DNA of 64,000 bases. Source: Tetrastigma voinierianum (lineage: Eukaryota; Streptophyta; Magnoliopsida; Vitales; Vitaceae). The stretch lies in the NCBI GenBank assembly GCA_016808115.1, contig JAEQBH010001507.1, positions 186,001-250,000 of the forward strand, read 5' to 3'. This document shows, one piece after another, positions 11,100 through 22,089 of this stretch (its first letter is position 1; every line of letters starts with the position of its first letter). The notes beneath the pieces were generated by a model that saw only the letters and a list, made by a program, of their open reading frames with translations, did no database searches and had not been told where the DNA came from. The translations under genes and the position numbers were made by a program.

Positions 11100-12190
11100 T
11101 TAAAATTTTAAGCCTTAATTACACATAAAAAATGGGCTTAAAAATAGATGAGTTTCACACTCATCAATTACTTCTACGATTTCCATATTTTACTTCTAAA
11201 TCTCTTGGTTCAAATGGATTAATCTTATGTTCTACTCTAGATATCGGTTTTTCTTCTAAATTTAGTTTTTCAAATTGTTTAAAAAGATTATCTATTTTAT
11301 TTTCTTATGATTTACTTGTTTTTCTAACTAATTGTTCAAGGATTTGGTCTAGTTTTTGGCTAAGTTTTTCTAATATTTCCTTTAAGTTTTGTTATTCAAC
11401 TTTTATTTTTGTCTATTTCTTTTCTACAAAATTTCTCATCTTTAACTAGTTGTTCATTTATATAGTCTAAGTTATTTCGAATTAAACTAAAATTTTTAAA
11501 GTCTTCTAACTTCCTTTCTAATTCCTAAAGTTGTATTATGATTGTTTATTGCCCTTTGTTTTGTTTCTTGAACTTTTTCTAAATTTTTTATTTCTTCACT
11601 ATCACTATTTCCTTCTTGTTTTTTATGTTCTTTTAATACTATTTTTGTTATTTCTAACTGGATTTCTACAAGGTTCTTGAAATATTTAACTTCTTCTTTT
11701 GCTAAATGAGGGTTCATAAATTTTCTACACCTATTTCTAAGAAGATGAACTAACTTAAAGGTTATCAATATAATATTTTACTATTTCGGTTTTAACTAAG
11801 GCTTCAATAGCAAAAAGTTCTACGTAAGTTTATTTTATAGTATTTTCGTATTCACACAAATATTTAAGAGAAACAAGGTTCTTAATATCTTTAGTAAGGT
11901 TTTTTATATTAGTTCTTAAAGCATGCAATTTATCTAAATTTTTCCTAAATTCTTCATGTTAAATGTAAATTCTATTACTAAGTTATTTTACACGATCATA
12001 GTCTAGATTATAAATACTAGAAAGATAAAGAATAAAAGACATGAAATAAGCATAAAATCATAAAACAAGTTTCAAATGATTTATCACAATAATACTTTAA
12101 ACCGGGTAAGATGAAGCTCGGTACTACGGAAATTAATTTAAAATTTTCTCTATAATCACTAATCAACATACAAGAGATCTGATACCATTT
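11100..12190 (-). other. Decayed Lys/Glu-rich coiled-coil ORFs beside a Met-tRNA-like primer site; origin unknown
   Basis: On the minus strand, TGGTATCAGAT (about 12179-12189) resembles a Met-tRNA primer site. Downstream, broken frames translate to charged, helix-rich protein. The longest, 90 residues at 11496-11768, includes PHLAKEEVKYFKNLVEIQLE. Upstream pieces read KNLTKDIKNLVSLKYLCEYE and YVELFAIEALVKTEIVKYYI. The local sequence is very AT-rich. The arrangement suggests the 5' part of a reverse-transcribing element, but I recognise no RT, protease or capsid finger and cannot name a family. Nothing here is an intact gene. Confidence 0.35.
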
Positions 12191-12386
12191 TCCTTATGAA
12201 AATTATCAAGATGACAATCTCTCTTCAAAACTATAAATGAAAATCGAAATTTTAAAACATCACTTCGTGTCAAAGGATAAACCCCCACCAAACCAGACAA
12301 AAGTCTCCCTAAACGTCTTTTCTACGGCTAAAACGGATAACAGGTCATGGGTTAAGACTAAAGATTCTAGTTTTAAAATTCTTCTT

Positions 12387-12423
12387 TATTTTTATTTTTA
12401 TTATTATTATTGTTGTTGTTATT

Positions 12424-12462
<39 letters not shown>

Positions 12463-12526
12463 ATTATTATTATTTATTTGTATTATTATTATTATTGTGT
12501 GTATTATTATCATTGTGTGTGTGTGT

Positions 12527-12563
<37 letters not shown>

Positions 12564-12569
12564 CATTAT
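12387..12569. repeat. Compound microsatellite (TTA/TTG/TG)n
   Basis: Runs of TTA, then TTG, then TTA/ATT, with two TG/GTGT blocks near 12496-12525, make up about 180 bp. The predicted poly-Leu/Cys/Tyr peptides here are artefacts of the repeat. It directly abuts the left end of the Tat-type element. Confidence 0.95.
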
Positions 12570-13179
12570 TGATGATGCTTACTCCCAGCCAACCCAGGAA
12601 TTTGGAGCTTGTTGGAATTGTTAGGTGTCTGTGTGACTGCGGATGTCGAGCTCATCTGCAAAAATAAGAAACAAAAAGGACTGGCGGGGATCACCCATTG
12701 CCTCTTCGATACCTAAGTCAGTTCTTTCCGGTGGAATAAAAGATCAACTGCTTAGGGAATGAATTTTTGTGCGTACCTTTCACCAATGGGGTGGCCTGGT
12801 ATTTATAATGGATGATCATGATAACTTTCCTAATTGCATGATGATACAGATATTTCTTCCATTGGGTGAGGGATTTTCTTTCCTTATCGTTAACTGATTA
12901 ATAAGGGATAATTGATGAGTAATAATTAGAAAATATCTTCCTTCCCTAATTGGTGGAGATTTAATTAGGTAAATTGGGTACTTTCCTCTAACACAGGCCC
13001 TTTTGGCTGATTATATTGTCATCCTTCTGAGGGATAAATTGGGCTCTCGTTTTAGGCCTATGTTTGGGGGATATCATTAAGGGTCGAGCCATTGTACTGG
13101 GCCTGCTCCTTAATCTCCTCTTAAGCCTGACATTTGGGCTTGTGTTTACGAACTGCCTTTATTATTTTAAGCCCGATTA
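12570..13179 (-). repeat. 3' LTR of Tat-1
   Basis: It aligns along its whole length with 23819-24413. Shared blocks include 'ggtggaataaaagatcaact' (near 12731 and 23971), 'ggatgatcatgataactttc', and the terminal 'ttattttaa.cc..at.a'. The left border is either 12570 or 12573, because TGATGATG can be cut in two ways. Confidence 0.9.
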
Positions 13180-13200
13180 GTTACCCCGGCCCTTAGCTGC
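13180..13200 (-). other. Polypurine tract of Tat-1
   Basis: On the minus strand, AAGGGCCGGGGTAAC lies immediately upstream of the 3' LTR start. This is the position expected for the plus-strand primer. Confidence 0.5.
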
Positions 13201-13630
13201 AAAGCGGCGTGAGCGAAGTATGTTTCTCATGGATGGGTGTGATTTCCATGTGGCTACTCGGGGATGGTTTGATTAGGGCTTTATCGCCGTCAAACGTCTT
13301 GTGATAATGACGACTTTTTCGATTTTCGCGCTTAATTCGGCTATCGCCTCTATTGCCTTTAGGGACATCCTCGCGGGTTGCCTGTTTCCTCTGTTCTTGA
13401 GTCCCTCTTCCTCTCTTGGGTTGGATTTCCCCCTTTGAGCTTCTTTATCAGATTGCTTAGAATCGGATTTTGTTGTCCTGTGGTTCCTGGATCGTTTCTT
13501 TGTTTTCTTCATAGCTCATTCGTCTTCCTTAACTTCTTTTTAGCTTTCCCGTCTGTTTGTATGCCGGGTACGTTTGGATGTTTGGAGCCTCTTTTGTCAT
13601 TCATTCGCCCTTCTTTACCTTCGTCCAATC

Positions 13631-15875
13631 ATGGGTGCTTCTTCTGGGTCCAACCGCTTTGCTAGCCTGCATATAGGAGGCAGGCCTGCTGAGGGATCCG
13701 AATCTGAACAGGTAGGTGGTGGGTCTGGTGGTCTCCCCATTGCAGCCGTTAGGGCTCCATTGGTGGGTCATCCCCCTCTGCCTGGCAAGGGTAAAGAGAG
13801 GATTAGCGAGATCAGGTACCCCACCAGGTCGGAATATCTTAAGGTTGTCGTGAGGTGTTCGGATGTTGTGGGCCCTAATCGGGTCTAGCCTTCCTATGCA
13901 GAAATTTTTGCCACTCATTATAGGCCTCCGGTTGGTATCCATGATTGGCGCCCAGACTTTCTCACCTCTTACGTCGTCCATGTTCCTAAGATGTATGCTT
14001 TTTTTGAGGCGTCCTTTGAGAATGGTCTCCGCTTCCCCTTGCACCCTTTCTTCAAGCGCGTCCTTCAGAACTTCAACGTATGCCCAGCCCATCTTTCCCT
14101 CAACTTCTGGGGCGTCTTGGTTGGCCTCCTTGTTGTTTTCAAGGATAAAGGCCTGGGGGTTCCCAGCCTAGCTCTATTACTAGACTTTTTCAGTGTAAAA
14201 GAGTTCGAGGAAGGCTTCTTATACATTTCTAAGAGGTCCAATGCTAGGCTAATCATTTCCGATATGCCATCTTCCCATAAATACTGGAAGGAAAGCTACT
14301 TTTTTGTTAGTGTCCACAATTAGGAATATAATCCCGCTGATCGAGAAGACACACTTGGCGTTTGAGCCTCGCCAGACCACCCGGCGGGGAACCTACGTGA
14401 GTTCTCGCCTTTCGTCGGGTGCAATTTCGAGGGTCCTTGGGTGTCTCTAACTCTGGTTGCATGGTTTTCAAGTGTGCGGCCGGGTCTTAGCCCTGAGGAT
14501 GAAGAGGTGAAGCGGAGGTTGGTTAAGTGCCACCCACGGGCGTACTCTGAGCTCATTAGGTCGGATATTCCCGGGTCGTCTGGTGCGAAGCCTGCACGAC
14601 TTCCTGTTTTGAGGCCTTCTCCTCCTTCCATCATGAAGCCTTCTCTACCCCCTGTCTCAAAGTCTTCTTTGTCTTCTACTTTGGAGCCTCTCTTGTCAGA
14701 AGCCCTCGGGAGAATCTTTGAGCCCGTGGAAGTCTTTGGCGAAGAAGAGAAGGAGCATAAAGCGGAAGACTCGGGCTTCCCCCGAGTTGCCCCCTACCGA
14801 GGTAAGACCTTAAGGTGGGGGTCTCTTCTTCTTGTCTCTTGTCGGGCGGGAGATTCTTCGGGGAGAGCGGTTAGGCTAGGTTCTTCCTGTTTGGTTTGGA
14901 GTCCTACGTCGCGGGGATCTGCTGAGCCCCCTCCATCCCGATGCGGATGATGTGGGAGGGATTGGCTTTGATGTTGTGAGGATGAGGACTCACGCTCTCA
15001 TGTGGAGCTCGCCCCATTTGAGCTGTTTCCTCCGTGCCGTGATTCGACCTCAGAAGGTGGGCGCCTGTCCATTGAGGAGCTCACGGCTCTTTCGCTTTGA
15101 GAATTTGTACGTACGTCCAAGCGCCTTCAACGGTCCATTTCCTTATTGTTTCATGTTGTTAATTGATTCTCTCTTGCTCTTTGGTAGGTGGCTACTTACG
15201 TGAAGAGCCTGGAAAGGAGGGCCAGCCTTACCGAGGGCTCCGCCAGGGCGGTGAAGTTTTATAAGACTAAGGTTACCTCCCTGACCTCCGAGGAGGCCGG
15301 CCTTCGAGCTCAGATAAAAGAACCGACTGAGGAGCTTGTGAGGCACAAGTCTGACCTGAAGCATACTTCGATGGCAAGGGCGCGGACCGAGGACAAAGAA
15401 AAGAAGGCTCGGAAGGACTTGAGGGTTGCGAGGACGAGCTGCAGTTGGCCAGTGAGGAGCTACAGGCTGTCAAGGGTGACCTGCGGGTCAAAGTGGCGAT
15501 GTTGGACCGGGTTCGCCAAGAGGCTTTTGAGGCTGGAAGCTCCGTGGAGCGCTTGACGAAGGAACTCGGCAAGCTTCAGGGGGACCTTGAGAGGCAGGAG
15601 GCTTTGATTAGCGGCGGAGGAGCAGTGATGGTAGAGCTCGAGGGCCGGCACGCTGGTATGGCGGAGCTTGCCTTGAGCCTGAGGCTACAAGAACCACAAA
15701 CTTAGAGTTCAATTTCCAACTTTCTGACGAGAAGGCAGAAAAATATGTTTTTGAGGTTAATGCGGACACCGAGGTGCTTTTTAGGGCCTCTAACCATGCT
15801 CCCTTGCCTGATGTTCTTCGGGGTTCCTTTGGAGGCCAGCTCTCCTTCCTTACCCGTTGGGGCTCTGCCTTCTAA
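13631..15875 (+). pseudogene. Antisense gene of Tat-1 (putative gypsy-type transposon protein, Transposase_28-like, plus coiled coil)
   Basis: This gene runs on the strand opposite gag-pol, between integrase and the 3' LTR. The likely start is ATG at 13631 (MGASSGSNRFASLHIGG). Near 13985-14315 comes a domain with FPLHPFFKRVLQNFNVCPAH, LNFWGVLVGLLVVFKDKGLG, and a FLYISKR...SHKYWKESYFFV pattern. This fits the plant 'putative gypsy type transposon' family (PF04195, from memory). A Ser/Pro-rich linker follows. From 15188 there is a Lys/Glu-rich coiled coil, and the C-terminus ends at the TAA at 15873-15875. Frameshifts or stops lie near 13887, 14322, 14948, 15430 and 15705. A putative intron is at 15106-15187. 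No biochemical function is known to me. Confidence 0.75.
15106..15187 (+). other. Putative spliceosomal intron in the Tat-1 antisense gene
   Basis: A donor-like gtacgtac at 15106 and a pyrimidine-rich run ending ctctttggtag at 15187 bracket a T-rich 82-bp stretch. The coiled-coil exon opens directly after it (VATYVKSLERRA). The corresponding place in Tat-2 has a very similar acceptor, gttctttggtag. Confidence 0.6.
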
Positions 15876-16079
15876 CCCCCCTGCTTTTGTGAGTCGGGGC
15901 CTGGCCTCGAGCGCTTAAGCTTTTTATTTTAACTTCACTATTTTCGAGCGTTGAGCCTGGGATTTTTGTATTGCTTCGGACATTGACTTTTTGTTGATAT
16001 GCAGAGATTTATTGTTCTTTTTATTTTGGTTCATACCGTGGGGCCTCCGGGCTTATTCGTCTTTTGTAAGTAGTTGAGT

Positions 16080-17530
16080 GGTGGTGTGACCAGTTTATGA
16101 GCTGCGTGGCTCCCGTCAATTCTGCGCTATGGGGTTTTGCCAAATTGGTACCTTGGCTCTTGGGTATCCCACATTGTTAAGCTAGCGAGTTGTCGGCTCT
16201 GAGGTGTTTTGCTTTTAGGCAATTACTTCGGAAGCGAAATGCGGTCTCTTGGGCTATCGTGCCTTCTAAACTGCTGAGCTACTTTGGCCTTCTGGGCTAT
16301 TCTGCCTTTTTGAGCAGTTAAGCTTTGCAAACTGAGCTTCTAGGGCTCCTAGGCTACTTTGCCTTCTGAGCTGCTGAGCTCCAAAAATTGAGCTTTTTGG
16401 CTCCTGGGCTGTTCTGCCTTTTTGGGTAATTAAGCTCGAAAAACTGAGCTATTGGTCTCCTAGGCTATTCTACCTTACGACGGTGAGCTCCACAAGCGAT
16501 CTACTTTGGCCTTGGGCTGATACGCCTTTTGACGGTTAAGCTCTGGCCCGAGTTGTTGGGGCTCTTGGGCTACTCTACCCTCTGAGCTGCTAAGCTCCAA
16601 AAATTGAGCTTTTTGGCTCCTGGATTGTTCGGCCTTTTGAGCGATTAAAGCTCTTCAAGGCCCGAGCTACTTTGGGGCTCCTGAAGGGTACTCGCCTTTT
16701 GAGGCTGGCGGGCTCCAAAAGTGAGTTTTGCTCTGGGTTGTTACGCCTTTTGGGGTACATTTGAGCTCTTCAAAATAGAACACTTTGGCCTTAGGCTATT
16801 ACGCCTTTTAGCCGGTTAAGGTCGGAGAAGGGTGAGCTCTCTTGGTCTCCCCGAGCTATTGTGCCTTCTAAGCTGCTGAGCTCCCAAAACTGAGCTTTTT
16901 GGCTCCTAGGTTGTTCGGCCTTTCTAGGCTGTTGAGCTCTTCAAAATGGGCTATTTTGGCCTTCTGGGCTATTCTACCTTTTTAAGCAGTTAAGCTGCGC
17001 AAGCGAAGTACACTTGGGCTCCCTAGGCTACTGCCTTCGGGTTTGTTGGCGCCAAAAATTGAGCTTTTTGGCTCCTGGGCTGTTATGCCTTTTTAGTCTG
17101 TCGAGCTCTTCAAAATGGGCTATTTTGGCCTTCTAGGCTATTTTACCTTTTTGAGCAGTTAAACTCTGCCAACTGAGCTGCTGAGGCTCCTAGGCTACTC
17201 TACCTTCTGAGTTGTTGAGCTCCAAAATTTAAGCTTTTTGGCTCCTGGGCTGTTCTGCCTTTTTGGGCTGTTGAGCTCTTCAAAATGGGCTACTTTGGCC
17301 TTCGGGGCTGTTAGGTTCTTAAGAACTGAACCACGCAGCCCCTTTGATACTGAGTTACATGGCTCCTTGGCTACTTGGCCTTCTTGAAACTAAGCTACAT
17401 GGCTCTCTTTAAAACTGAGCTACACGGCTCCTTCGAAACTGAGCTACACGACTCGCTTTAAAACTGAGCTACATGGCTCCTTCGAAACTGAGCTACACGA
17501 CTCGCTTTAAAACTGAGCTACATGGCTCTT
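16080..17530. repeat. Degenerate tandem repeat block in the 3' non-coding region of Tat-1
   Basis: The motif 'ttgagctttttggctcctgg' recurs near 16385, 16605, 16890, 17060 and 17225, and the spacer text 'gagctcttcaaaatgggcta' recurs with it. Unit spacing varies from about 165 to 285 bp. A second, shorter repeat with 'actgagctacatggctcc' and 'actgagctacacgactcgc' (about 49-bp unit) fills about 17385-17530. There is no open reading frame. Such tandem repeats are common in Tat-lineage elements. Confidence 0.85.
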
Positions 17531-18353
17531 TGGCTCTTTCGTCTTCCTTCACTTGGGAAAGCGCGTGCGGTTTTAATGCGGATCTATGGAGAATTGGAAT
17601 AAACTGCGTGGCTTCCCAGGAGTTCCAGGTTTCTTCTTTATAAATGATGGCCTTTCTTCGAATGTCTGTGTCATACTCCGTCCCCCACCTTCTACCTCTT
17701 TGGACAGGGTTGGAGTTCGTACATGATGAAGCTTCAGGGTTTGATCGTCGTACCCCGCGAGGGTTTGTGCGGTGATTACGAGGCCGGCGTTCGATTTGAC
17801 AACTCTACGTCGTTTGTAGGAATTGTGTTTTCCCTAGTTCCTCCCTTGTGGGAGTTGTGTTGTTCCCTAGTCCAGCCCATTGATGGAGCTAGACCGGGGA
17901 ACGTATTCGGAGGGGGCGGTGCGCTTAAGGGGAATATTTTTAAGTCCCGCCTCCTCCATTATTCCTTTCCTCCCTTCTTTTCTCCTTTTTCTTCCTTTTT
18001 TCTTTCCCTTTCTTTTGGTTTTGCCTTGGCGCAGGGTTAGCAGTCGTAACCTTGCGATGTAGGAAACGGCAAAGGCTTTGCGGTGTAATTTTAAAGATGT
18101 GAAGCGAAACTGTGGGTGTAATTCTCTGTATTAATTGTAACTCCTTTGAAATAAAGAACAATCCTTTGTAAAACATGCATTTTTTGCACTTGAGATGCGC
18201 AGGTTTTCTAGGTCCTTCAAAGCCGAGCTCCTTGCTTTATCATTATGACTTCTTTTTATTATGATAATATTCGCGGCTTCAAAAAAATGAACATAGAGGC
18301 GGTATTTGAAATCAAAACTTTGGATACTTTATTAAAGACTACATTCCGATGTC
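17531..18353. other. Non-coding stretch of Tat-1 between repeats and integrase
   Basis: I see no gene. A C/T-rich tract lies at about 17947-18020. The short ORFs here have no recognisable domain. Confidence 0.6.
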
Positions 18354-19793
18354 TTATTGGTAGAATCGTTTGAGGTGCTCAGCGTTCCATGAGTGGGGCA
18401 CGGTTTTTCCTTCTTCTATTTGGAGTTCATAGTTGCCAGGTCGGACTACGCGGGATACGATATAGGGCCCTTCCCAATTGGGTCCCAGCTTCCCATGTGT
18501 GGGGTCTTTCCTTGCTGGCATAAGTTTTTTTAGAACCAGGTCGTCGGGCTTGTAACTCCTGGGTCTGACCCTTCGGTCATAGTATCTTGCTGTCTTTCTG
18601 TGATAGTCCTCAGGACTGCTCACGCTTTTCTTCTAGGAGGTCCAGGTTTAGGAGAAGGACCTCTTCGTTGTGTTTGGCGCTTGCGAATTCAATCCTTAGC
18701 GACTTTAATCCGACCTTGACAGGAGCTACTACTTCGGTGCCAAAGGCCAGAGCGAATGGGGTCTCTTGAGTTACTGATTTGTGCGTAGTTCTATGTGCCC
18801 ATAACACCTCGAGGAGGTATTCTACCCATTTTCCCTTTAGATCTTCTAATTTAGTCTTCAACGCTGCCTTGAGAGTCCTTATAGTGACTTATGCTTGCCC
18901 ATTGGACTGTGGATGAGCTGGGGATGAGTAGTAGTTCTTGATTTCGAGTTCGGTGCAGAAATCTCTGAACTTAGAATTGTCGAACTGTTTCCCATTGTCA
19001 TACACGAGGGACCTCGGGATCCCGAACCTGCATATTATAGAACATTAGACGAAGTTATGTACCTTATGTTCTGTGATTGTTGCTAAGGGTTCAGCCTCGA
19101 CCCACTTAGTAAAATAGTCCACTGCCACAATGATAAACTTGCATTGGCCCCTTCCAATGGGTAAGGTCCCAATATGTCTAGCCCCCATTGTTGAAAAGGC
19201 TAGGGGTTTGTGATTGACGTAAGTGGCTTAGATGGGAGATGAGAGATCTTGGCATGCTCCTGACAAGCTTTGCATTTTCTGACCAGTTTTGTTAGGTCTT
19301 TGAGCATTATGGGCCAGTAATACCCCTGCCTCAAGGTTTTTCCTGCTAAGGTCCGAGCTCCGATGTGGTTGCCACAGACGCCTTCGTGTACCTCCTTGAG
19401 TATGTAATTGGCTTCTTCCTTCCCTACGCACTTAAAAATGGGGGTAGAGAAGCCTCGTTTATAAAGGGTCCCCCGATGAATGGTGAATCTTATCGACCTT
19501 GCTCTGAGCTTGGATGCCTCCTTTAGGTTGCTTGGCAATGTTCCTTCTACTAAGTAATCCCATATGAGGTCTATCCAGCTCGGTTCGGACATCACAGGGG
19601 AGACTTCTTCGTTGTCTATGTTTACTGAGGGTTTTGGGAGGTGCTCAAGCGGGTGTCGATGCCTTTCCAGTCTTCCTATGAAATTTGTTGCGGTTTCAAG
19701 ACATCGACTTGAGAGTCTACGCTCTTGGTACATGTTTGATTTGAACTCATATGAACTTTTAAGCAACTCACCTTCTTGAGAATACGGGATCAT
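18354..19793 (-). pseudogene. Integrase of Tat-1 (broken)
   Basis: The minus-strand translation has the HHCC finger: HEGVCGNHIGARTLAGKTLR, then YYWP and CKACQ (19240-19400). Next comes the first catalytic Asp in WGLDILGP (about 19160-19185), and the second in YDNGKQFDNSKF (about 18980-19000). SSPAHPQSNGQA follows, then a stop (TAA, 18889-18891) exactly where the catalytic Glu codon is expected. Downstream pieces include EVLWAHRTTHKSVTQETPFA (18740-18810) and the C-terminal GPNWEGPYIVSRVVRPGNYE and AEHLKRFYQ (18354-18480). The single change GAA to TAA would explain the lost Glu. Confidence 0.85.
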
Positions 19794-20121
19794 CTTTTAA
19801 GCCTCGGCCGTGGGAGTCTTCTATCTGTTTTACTACCAATTGGGAGTCACTGCTCACTTCCAGTTGATCAACTTCCATGGAGTAGGCGAGGTTAAGCCCA
19901 ACTATGACAGCCTCATCTTCGGCCTCGTTATTGGAGGCTTGAAAGTCGAATCTGAGGGCGTATTCCACATCCATCCCGTCTTGAGAGGTCAAGATCAGAC
20001 CTACACCGCTTCCTTGGGTATTGGCCTCGTCCATGGACAACCTCCAGATAGGGAGGTCGAGCATCAATTGGGTAGCTTCGGCAGGCTCTGTTGGGGTGAA
20101 TTCCATAATGAAATCTGCCAA
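19768..20121 (-). pseudogene. Second (archaeal-type) RNase H of Tat-1
   Basis: The open stretch contains WRLSMDEANTQGSGVGLILT, EYALRFDFQASNNEAEDEAV and EVSSDSQLVVKQIE. This is the extra RNase H domain found downstream of the ordinary one in Tat-lineage elements (usual W-L-VDGASN-GSGAG, TNNEAEYEA and SDSQLV motifs). The first motif has D-E-A where D-G-A is normal, and AEDEA where AEYEA is normal. Confidence 0.85.
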
Positions 20122-20199
20122 GATCTGCCCTTTTATTGTTGTCCTTAGTTTGTATCTGATGTCGAACTCACTCAGCTCTATAGCTCACTTTGCTCCCGG

Positions 20200-21480
20200 T
20201 ATTCGGTTTCTAGTTTATGCGATGTTGCTTAAGCCGGATATTCAGTTGGGACTTCAATGGTATGAGCTTGGAAGTAAGGTCGGAGCTTTCTGGATGTAGT
20301 TACCAACGCTAGGATCAGCTTCTCCATCTTTGGATATCTTCCCTCTGCTCCTCTCAGAGCTCGGCTGCAATAGTATACTGGCTGTTGCACCTTATCCCAC
20401 TCTCTGACCAGGCGGCGCTAGTTGAGAAGTTTGAAGCGACCCGGGTAGAGTGAGGAGTTCTCACTCGGAAGGGAGCACTGGGACGGGGGAGGCTCGGGTA
20501 GATTTTGAGCGCCATGAATGCCTCCTTGCAGTGTGCATCCCATCGGAAGGCCTTTTTCAAAACACGAAGAAGGTTGACATTTTCGTGGAGCCTTGGACAC
20601 GAAGCGACTCAACCGCGACTATTAACTTCCCGATCGGTATTAAATATCCTTAATGTTTGAAGGTGGTAGCATGTCGAGTACGACCTTTATCTTGTCTGGG
20701 TTTGCTTCTATTCCTCGGCTATTGACTATAAAACCCAAGAACTTCCCGACGGAGACTCCGAAGGCACATTTGGCTGGGTTTAACTTCATGTGTGTAGCCT
20801 TTCCAGGGACACGGAACCGCCTCGGTTAGGTGGGTTGTGGGCTCGGCCTTAAGCGATTTTACGACATGTCGATCTTATATATACCTCCATAGATGCTCCA
20901 ATTTGCTTCTAGAACATCCTATTTAGCAACCTTTGGTAGGTGGCTCCTTCACTCTTTAGTCCGAAGGGTATTACCCGATAACAGTAGGTTCCTTGCCCCG
21001 TAACGAATGAGGTCTTCTCTTGGTCATTGGGATCCATACTTATGTGGTTATAGCCGGAGAAAGCGTCCATGAAGCTGAGGAGTTCATGACAGGCTATGGC
21101 GTCCACTATGAGGTCAATTCGAGGTAGAGGAAAGCTATCTTTTGGGCAGGCCCTGTTGATATCTGTGAAATCGATGCAAAGTCACCATTTGTCATTTGCT
21201 TTTTGGCAGGCTAACGTTGTGACAGCTCAGATATTCTACCTCCACGATTGCATACGCGGAGGGCTTGCCGACCTTTTCATTGTCGCCTTACGCGCTGCGG
21301 GGCAAAAACTCCTTCTTTTGCTTGGCCAGAAGCTTGAAGGACGGACTAACTTTCAGCCTGTGGGTGATTACTACAGGGTCGATTCCACCCATGTCTTCCT
21401 GCTTCCAAGCGAACACCTCCATGTTCTGCTTTAAAAAGTGGATGAGAAGGCTTCTGACGTCTTTAGCCAGCTTAGATCCT
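20200..21480 (-). pseudogene. Reverse transcriptase and first RNase H of Tat-1 (broken)
   Basis: FMDAFSGYNHISMDPNDQEK, TSFVTGQGTYCYRVIPFGLK and GATYQRLLNRMF (20909-21090) are the gypsy RT core. Just after it, at about 20856-20893, the expected Y-V-D-D-M-V-V-K-S catalytic site is out of frame and reads as a D-R-H-V-V-K-S remnant, so the Asp pair is lost. KAFRWDAHCKEAFMALK (20505-20560) is the start of the RNase H region. There are several further frame changes. Confidence 0.85.
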
Positions 21481-21980
21481 ATGTAAACGAGGTGTTCTAG
21501 CTGTTCGTCAAGCTGTATAGGCTCTAGTTCTTCTAAGGGCGTAGGTCGGGTGCTTACTTCATCTCGTATGTCGAGCTCGTCCATGTAGATGTTGTTGACC
21601 GTTTTCTGTTTCATTGATGTTGAGTAACACTCCTTGGTTACGCGCTGGTTTCCTCGAACCATTCCTACTCCATTTGCAGTTGAGAATTTGATAATCATGT
21701 GATAGGCGGAAGGGATAGCCCTTATGGTATTGAGAGAGGGCCTACCCAATAACATGTTGTAAGTTGATGGGTGCATCTACTATGAGAAATCTTACTGTTG
21801 TTGTAGCCTGGCATGGGGGTCTCCCACAGTAGTATTGGTTGTATCGGCCGGAAGGTAGCACTCTTTCTCCAAAGAATCCACGTAGGTAGGCGCTGTTTGG
21901 CTCTAGCTTCTTCCTTCCAATGCACGATCTTGAAGATGATGTCGGCCAGAGCTTCCATTATTGTGAGATACATGGATTTT
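21288..21980 (-). pseudogene. Protease end and RT N-terminus of Tat-1
   Basis: YNMLLGRPSLNTIRAIPSAY (about 21700-21760) is the C-terminal protease motif (LGRP) typical of Tat elements. The linker to RT follows in the same 162-residue frame, with VFAWKQEDMGGIDPVVITHR (about 21360-21420), the usual FAW---DM-GI-P----H motif. The catalytic protease motif further upstream is in a broken stretch. Confidence 0.8.
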
Positions 21981-22089
21981 TTTATTGACTCTGACGACCC
22001 TTATCAGCAGTGGATCGTCGTGGGGATCTTGTGACCTTCCATGTCGGTCAGAAAGGTTATCGTAGTGTCGGTAGGAGTTTGGATACGAC

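Noticed and set aside
12237..12667. Open frames coding for poly-Leu, poly-Cys and poly-Tyr peptides
   Set aside because: They are translations of a trinucleotide microsatellite and have no protein character.
16080..17530. CRISPR-like array
   Set aside because: The repeats are long, degenerate and irregularly spaced, lie within a plant retrotransposon, and have no cas genes.
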